Assembly (NCBI RefSeq): GCF_029223255.1
Contig: NZ_JARHUC010000003.1
Span: forward strand, 744,001 to 808,000
Direction of reading: 5' to 3'
DNA from: Albimonas marina
Lineage (GTDB): Bacteria; Pseudomonadota; Alphaproteobacteria; Rhodobacterales; Rhodobacteraceae
DNA: 64,000 bases
The first letter of the stretch is position 1, and the number at the start of each line of letters is the position of its first letter. The translations under genes and the position numbers were made by a program. The notes below the pieces were generated by a model that saw nothing but the letters and a program-made list of their open reading frames with translations, was not told where the DNA came from and did no database searches. Below, piece by piece: positions 61,976 to 64,000 of this stretch.

Positions 61976-62130
61976 AGACCGGGAGCGGAGGCGCCCTTAT
62001 TATCCGTCGGAAGAGCCTCGTCGGCACGCCTCGCGTAGCGGGCGGGAGGCGCATGGCGGCCCGGCCGCGCGCCCTGACCCGAACCGATGCCTGCAACCTA
62101 TGCCTGCAACGCCGGGCAGCGCGCCCGCCT

Positions 62131-64000
62131 TCAGGCGATTTCGCGCGTGGCGGGCTTTGACGCCTTGTCGGGGCGCGGCTCCGGGGCGTCGGGCGCCTTG
62201 ACGCCGTCGAGCCGGTCCAGCCAGGCGCAGATCCCGGCCGCCAGCGTCGGAGCGCCCTCGGGGCGCACGATGTCCATGTGCCCGCCCGGCAGGCGCAGCA
62301 GCTCCGCCTCCGGCCCCAGCAGCGCCTGCCAGGCGCGCTGACGCTCCTCGGCGCTGGGATCGTCGACGGCCACCACCAGAAGCGTGCGCTGCCCCGAAGG
62401 CGGGGTCGGCGCGCGCGCGAGCGCGAGCGCGGCTGAGGCCGCCGCCGGCCGTCCGCCCGGACCCGCCATGCCCAGCATCGGCAGGGCGAGGCGCGTGACG
62501 CCCGCCATCCCCTCGTTCCGCGCCGCCCGGCGCAGGCGCCGCGGCGCCAGCAGCCGGTCGAGCCAGGGCGCCGGCGGATCCATCAGCACCAGCCGCGGGG
62601 CGGGCTGGCCCGCTCGCACCATCGCCCGCGCCGCCTCGGCCGCCACGATCGAGCCGAAGCTGAAGCCCACCAGAACCGCGGGCGCGGCGGGATCGACCGC
62701 GCCGCCGCCCACGCCGGTCGCGCGCGCGCGGGCCTCGCTCTCGTCGATCACCGCCGCGGCGGCGTCGCGACCATAGGCCGGCATCCGGCGCCGCGGGGGC
62801 GCGTCGGTAAACGGGCGCACGCCGATCACCTCGGCCCGCCCTTCCAGCGCATGGGCGAGCGGCAGCAAGTCCGACAGGTTCCCGTCGCCGACGTGCATCG
62901 CATGGATCACCCGGGTCGCGCGCGGATCTGGCCGGTTCAGCGCCGCCAGCCGTCCGCCCGCGGCCTCGACGCTTCCACCCGCCGCGCGGGCCGCGTCCAG
63001 CCGGGCGGCGATGGCGGCGACCGTGGCCCCGTCCAGCATCAGCGACTCGAGCGGCACGCGCACGCCCAGGCGCGCCTCGCACTCCAGCGTCATGGTCTTG
63101 GCCTGCAGCGAGTCGCCGCCGATGTCGAAGAAATCGTCCTCGCGCCCGAAGCCGCCCGCGCCCAGCGTCTCGCGCCAGACCTCGGCGACCAGCGACTCGG
63201 TCGGGCCCTGCGGCGGGCCGCCTTCGCCCCCGGTCTCGGCGGGCTCGGCGAACGGGTCGGGGAAGGCCTGGCGCTTGACCTTGCGGGTGGGGCCGGTGCG
63301 GGGGAAGTCCTCGACGACCCGGATCCGCCCCGGCACCATCCAGCCCGGATAGGCCTCCGCCAGGCGCCGGCGCAGCTCCGACGGGTCGGGCCGCGCGCCG
63401 GGCGAGGGGATCACGAAGGCCGCCAGCCGCCGCACGCCCCCCGGCCCCACCGGCGCCACCGCCGCCACGTCGCGCACCCCCGGCAGGGTCGCGATGGCGC
63501 GCTCCACCTCGGTCAGGCGCACGTTGTAGCCGCGGATCTTCACCTGGTCGTCCTTGCGCCCCGCGGGATGCAGCATCCCCTGCGCGTCCCGCCAGCCCAG
63601 GTCGCCCGAGAACCAGCGCCGCGCCGCCGGGTCGCCGGGCGGGATGTCGAAACAGGCCGCCGTCTCCTCGGGCAGGCCCATCCAGCCCACCGAGAGATGC
63701 GCGCCGTGGGCCACGAGCTCGCCCACCTGCCCCTCGCCGACCTCCGCGCCCGAGGCGTCGAGCACCCGCAGAATGCCGGGGATGTCCACCGTCCCCAGCG
63801 GCACCGTCTCGGGGATCGGGTCGCCGTGGCGATGGGTGTAGGTCGAGCCGACCTGGCTCTCGGAGGAGGCGTAGATGTTGCGCAGCTCCGCCCCCGGCGC
63901 GCTCATCCGGTCGAAGTCGCGCAGGTCGTCGGCGCGCAGCGCCTCGCCCGCCATCGCGATCACCTTCAGGTCCGGGAACGGCCCCAGCCCGGTCGCGGCC
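62131..64000 (-). CDS. Peptide-synthetase-like enzyme: adenylation (partial), carrier and thioesterase domains
   Basis: The gene runs off the right edge, leaving its C-terminal ~623 residues. Visible parts in order: the end of an adenylation domain (NIYASSES as A5, WFSGDLGWRD as A7, GRKDDQVKIRGYNVRLTEVE as A8, PRTGPTRKVKRQAF as A10 with the catalytic Lys); a peptidyl carrier domain with the phosphopantetheine serine in FFDIGGDSLQAK; and an α/β-hydrolase thioesterase with GFSFGS (GxSxG) and a late GGHMDI His. The layout A-T-TE resembles single-module enzymes that activate one acid and release it. The substrate code region is outside the window. No initiation codon is visible here. Confidence 0.88.
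   Translation of the reverse strand, partial: AATGLGPFPDLKVIAMAGEALRADDLRDFDRMSAPGAELRNIYASSESQVGSTYTHRHGDPIPETVPLGTVDIPGILRVLDASGAEVGEGQVGELVAHGAHLSVGWMGLPEETAACFDIPPGDPAARRWFSGDLGWRDAQGMLHPAGRKDDQVKIRGYNVRLTEVERAIATLPGVRDVAAVAPVGPGGVRRLAAFVIPSPGARPDPSELRRRLAEAYPGWMVPGRIRVVEDFPRTGPTRKVKRQAFPDPFAEPAETGGEGGPPQGPTESLVAEVWRETLGAGGFGREDDFFDIGGDSLQAKTMTLECEARLGVRVPLESLMLDGATVAAIAARLDAARAAGGSVEAAGGRLAALNRPDPRATRVIHAMHVGDGNLSDLLPLAHALEGRAEVIGVRPFTDAPPRRRMPAYGRDAAAAVIDESEARARATGVGGGAVDPAAPAVLVGFSFGSIVAAEAARAMVRAGQPAPRLVLMDPPAPWLDRLLAPRRLRRAARNEGMAGVTRLALPMLGMAGPGGRPAAASAALALARAPTPPSGQRTLLVVAVDDPSAEERQRAWQALLGPEAELLRLPGGHMDIVRPEGAPTLAAGICAWLDRLDGVKAPDAPEPRPDKASKPATREIA

Overview
The window is chromosomal DNA of a very GC-rich alphaproteobacterium, most likely of the order Rhodobacterales. 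The basis is gene content and order: trkA-trkH-hfq-hflX, murA-DUF2948-hisD-UPF0262-low-molecular-weight phosphatase, a class I lysyl-tRNA synthetase, and RTX proteins that lack a signal peptide. No phage, insertion sequence, integrase or CRISPR array was seen. Both ends cut a gene: a glutathione S-transferase on the left and a peptide-synthetase-like enzyme on the right.

Left part (1-10.7 kb). A GST, a GIY-YIG-type small protein and a DUF2239/DUF1330 fusion are arranged around two strong palindromes that look like operators. Next come potassium uptake genes (trkA, trkH), then hfq and hflX, then two tandem RTX calcium-binding exoproteins ending in a strong terminator.

Central minus-strand cluster (10.8-30.1 kb). 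In transcription order it holds a CHASE2 adenylate cyclase, a small secreted protein, a TpsB outer-membrane transporter, a giant TpsA exoprotein of about 3,960 residues with 90-residue tandem repeats, and a CHAT-protease lipoprotein whose start codon overlaps the tpsA stop. This is the best candidate for an undescribed system: a secreted giant adhesin coupled to a caspase-like lipoprotein, perhaps with second-messenger input.

Middle (30.1-47.3 kb). Housekeeping genes (gltX, a membrane protein, nadE) are followed by an 0.8 kb non-coding stretch with four REP-like palindromic units. After these come a secreted 19-unit MORN protein, a NIT-domain chemoreceptor, leuA with a leucine-rich leader peptide and alternative hairpins, a prephenate-dehydrogenase-like gene with its own possible leader, map, an acetyltransferase, a CPBP protease-like gene overlapped with a mini-RTX protein, an OmpA lipoprotein and an unknown gene.

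Right part (47.4-64 kb). Genes are a TetR regulator, lysK, a DUF2927 protein, acetoacetyl-CoA synthetase, a DUF3616 protein, tRNA-Thr(GGT), an MmcQ/YjbR protein, murA, DUF2948, hisD, UPF0262, a phosphatase-like protein and the partial peptide-synthetase-like gene. Four intergenic copies of a ~190-bp, nearly fully palindromic element lie here. Its hairpins are conserved by compensatory changes. It is the second strong candidate for something undescribed.
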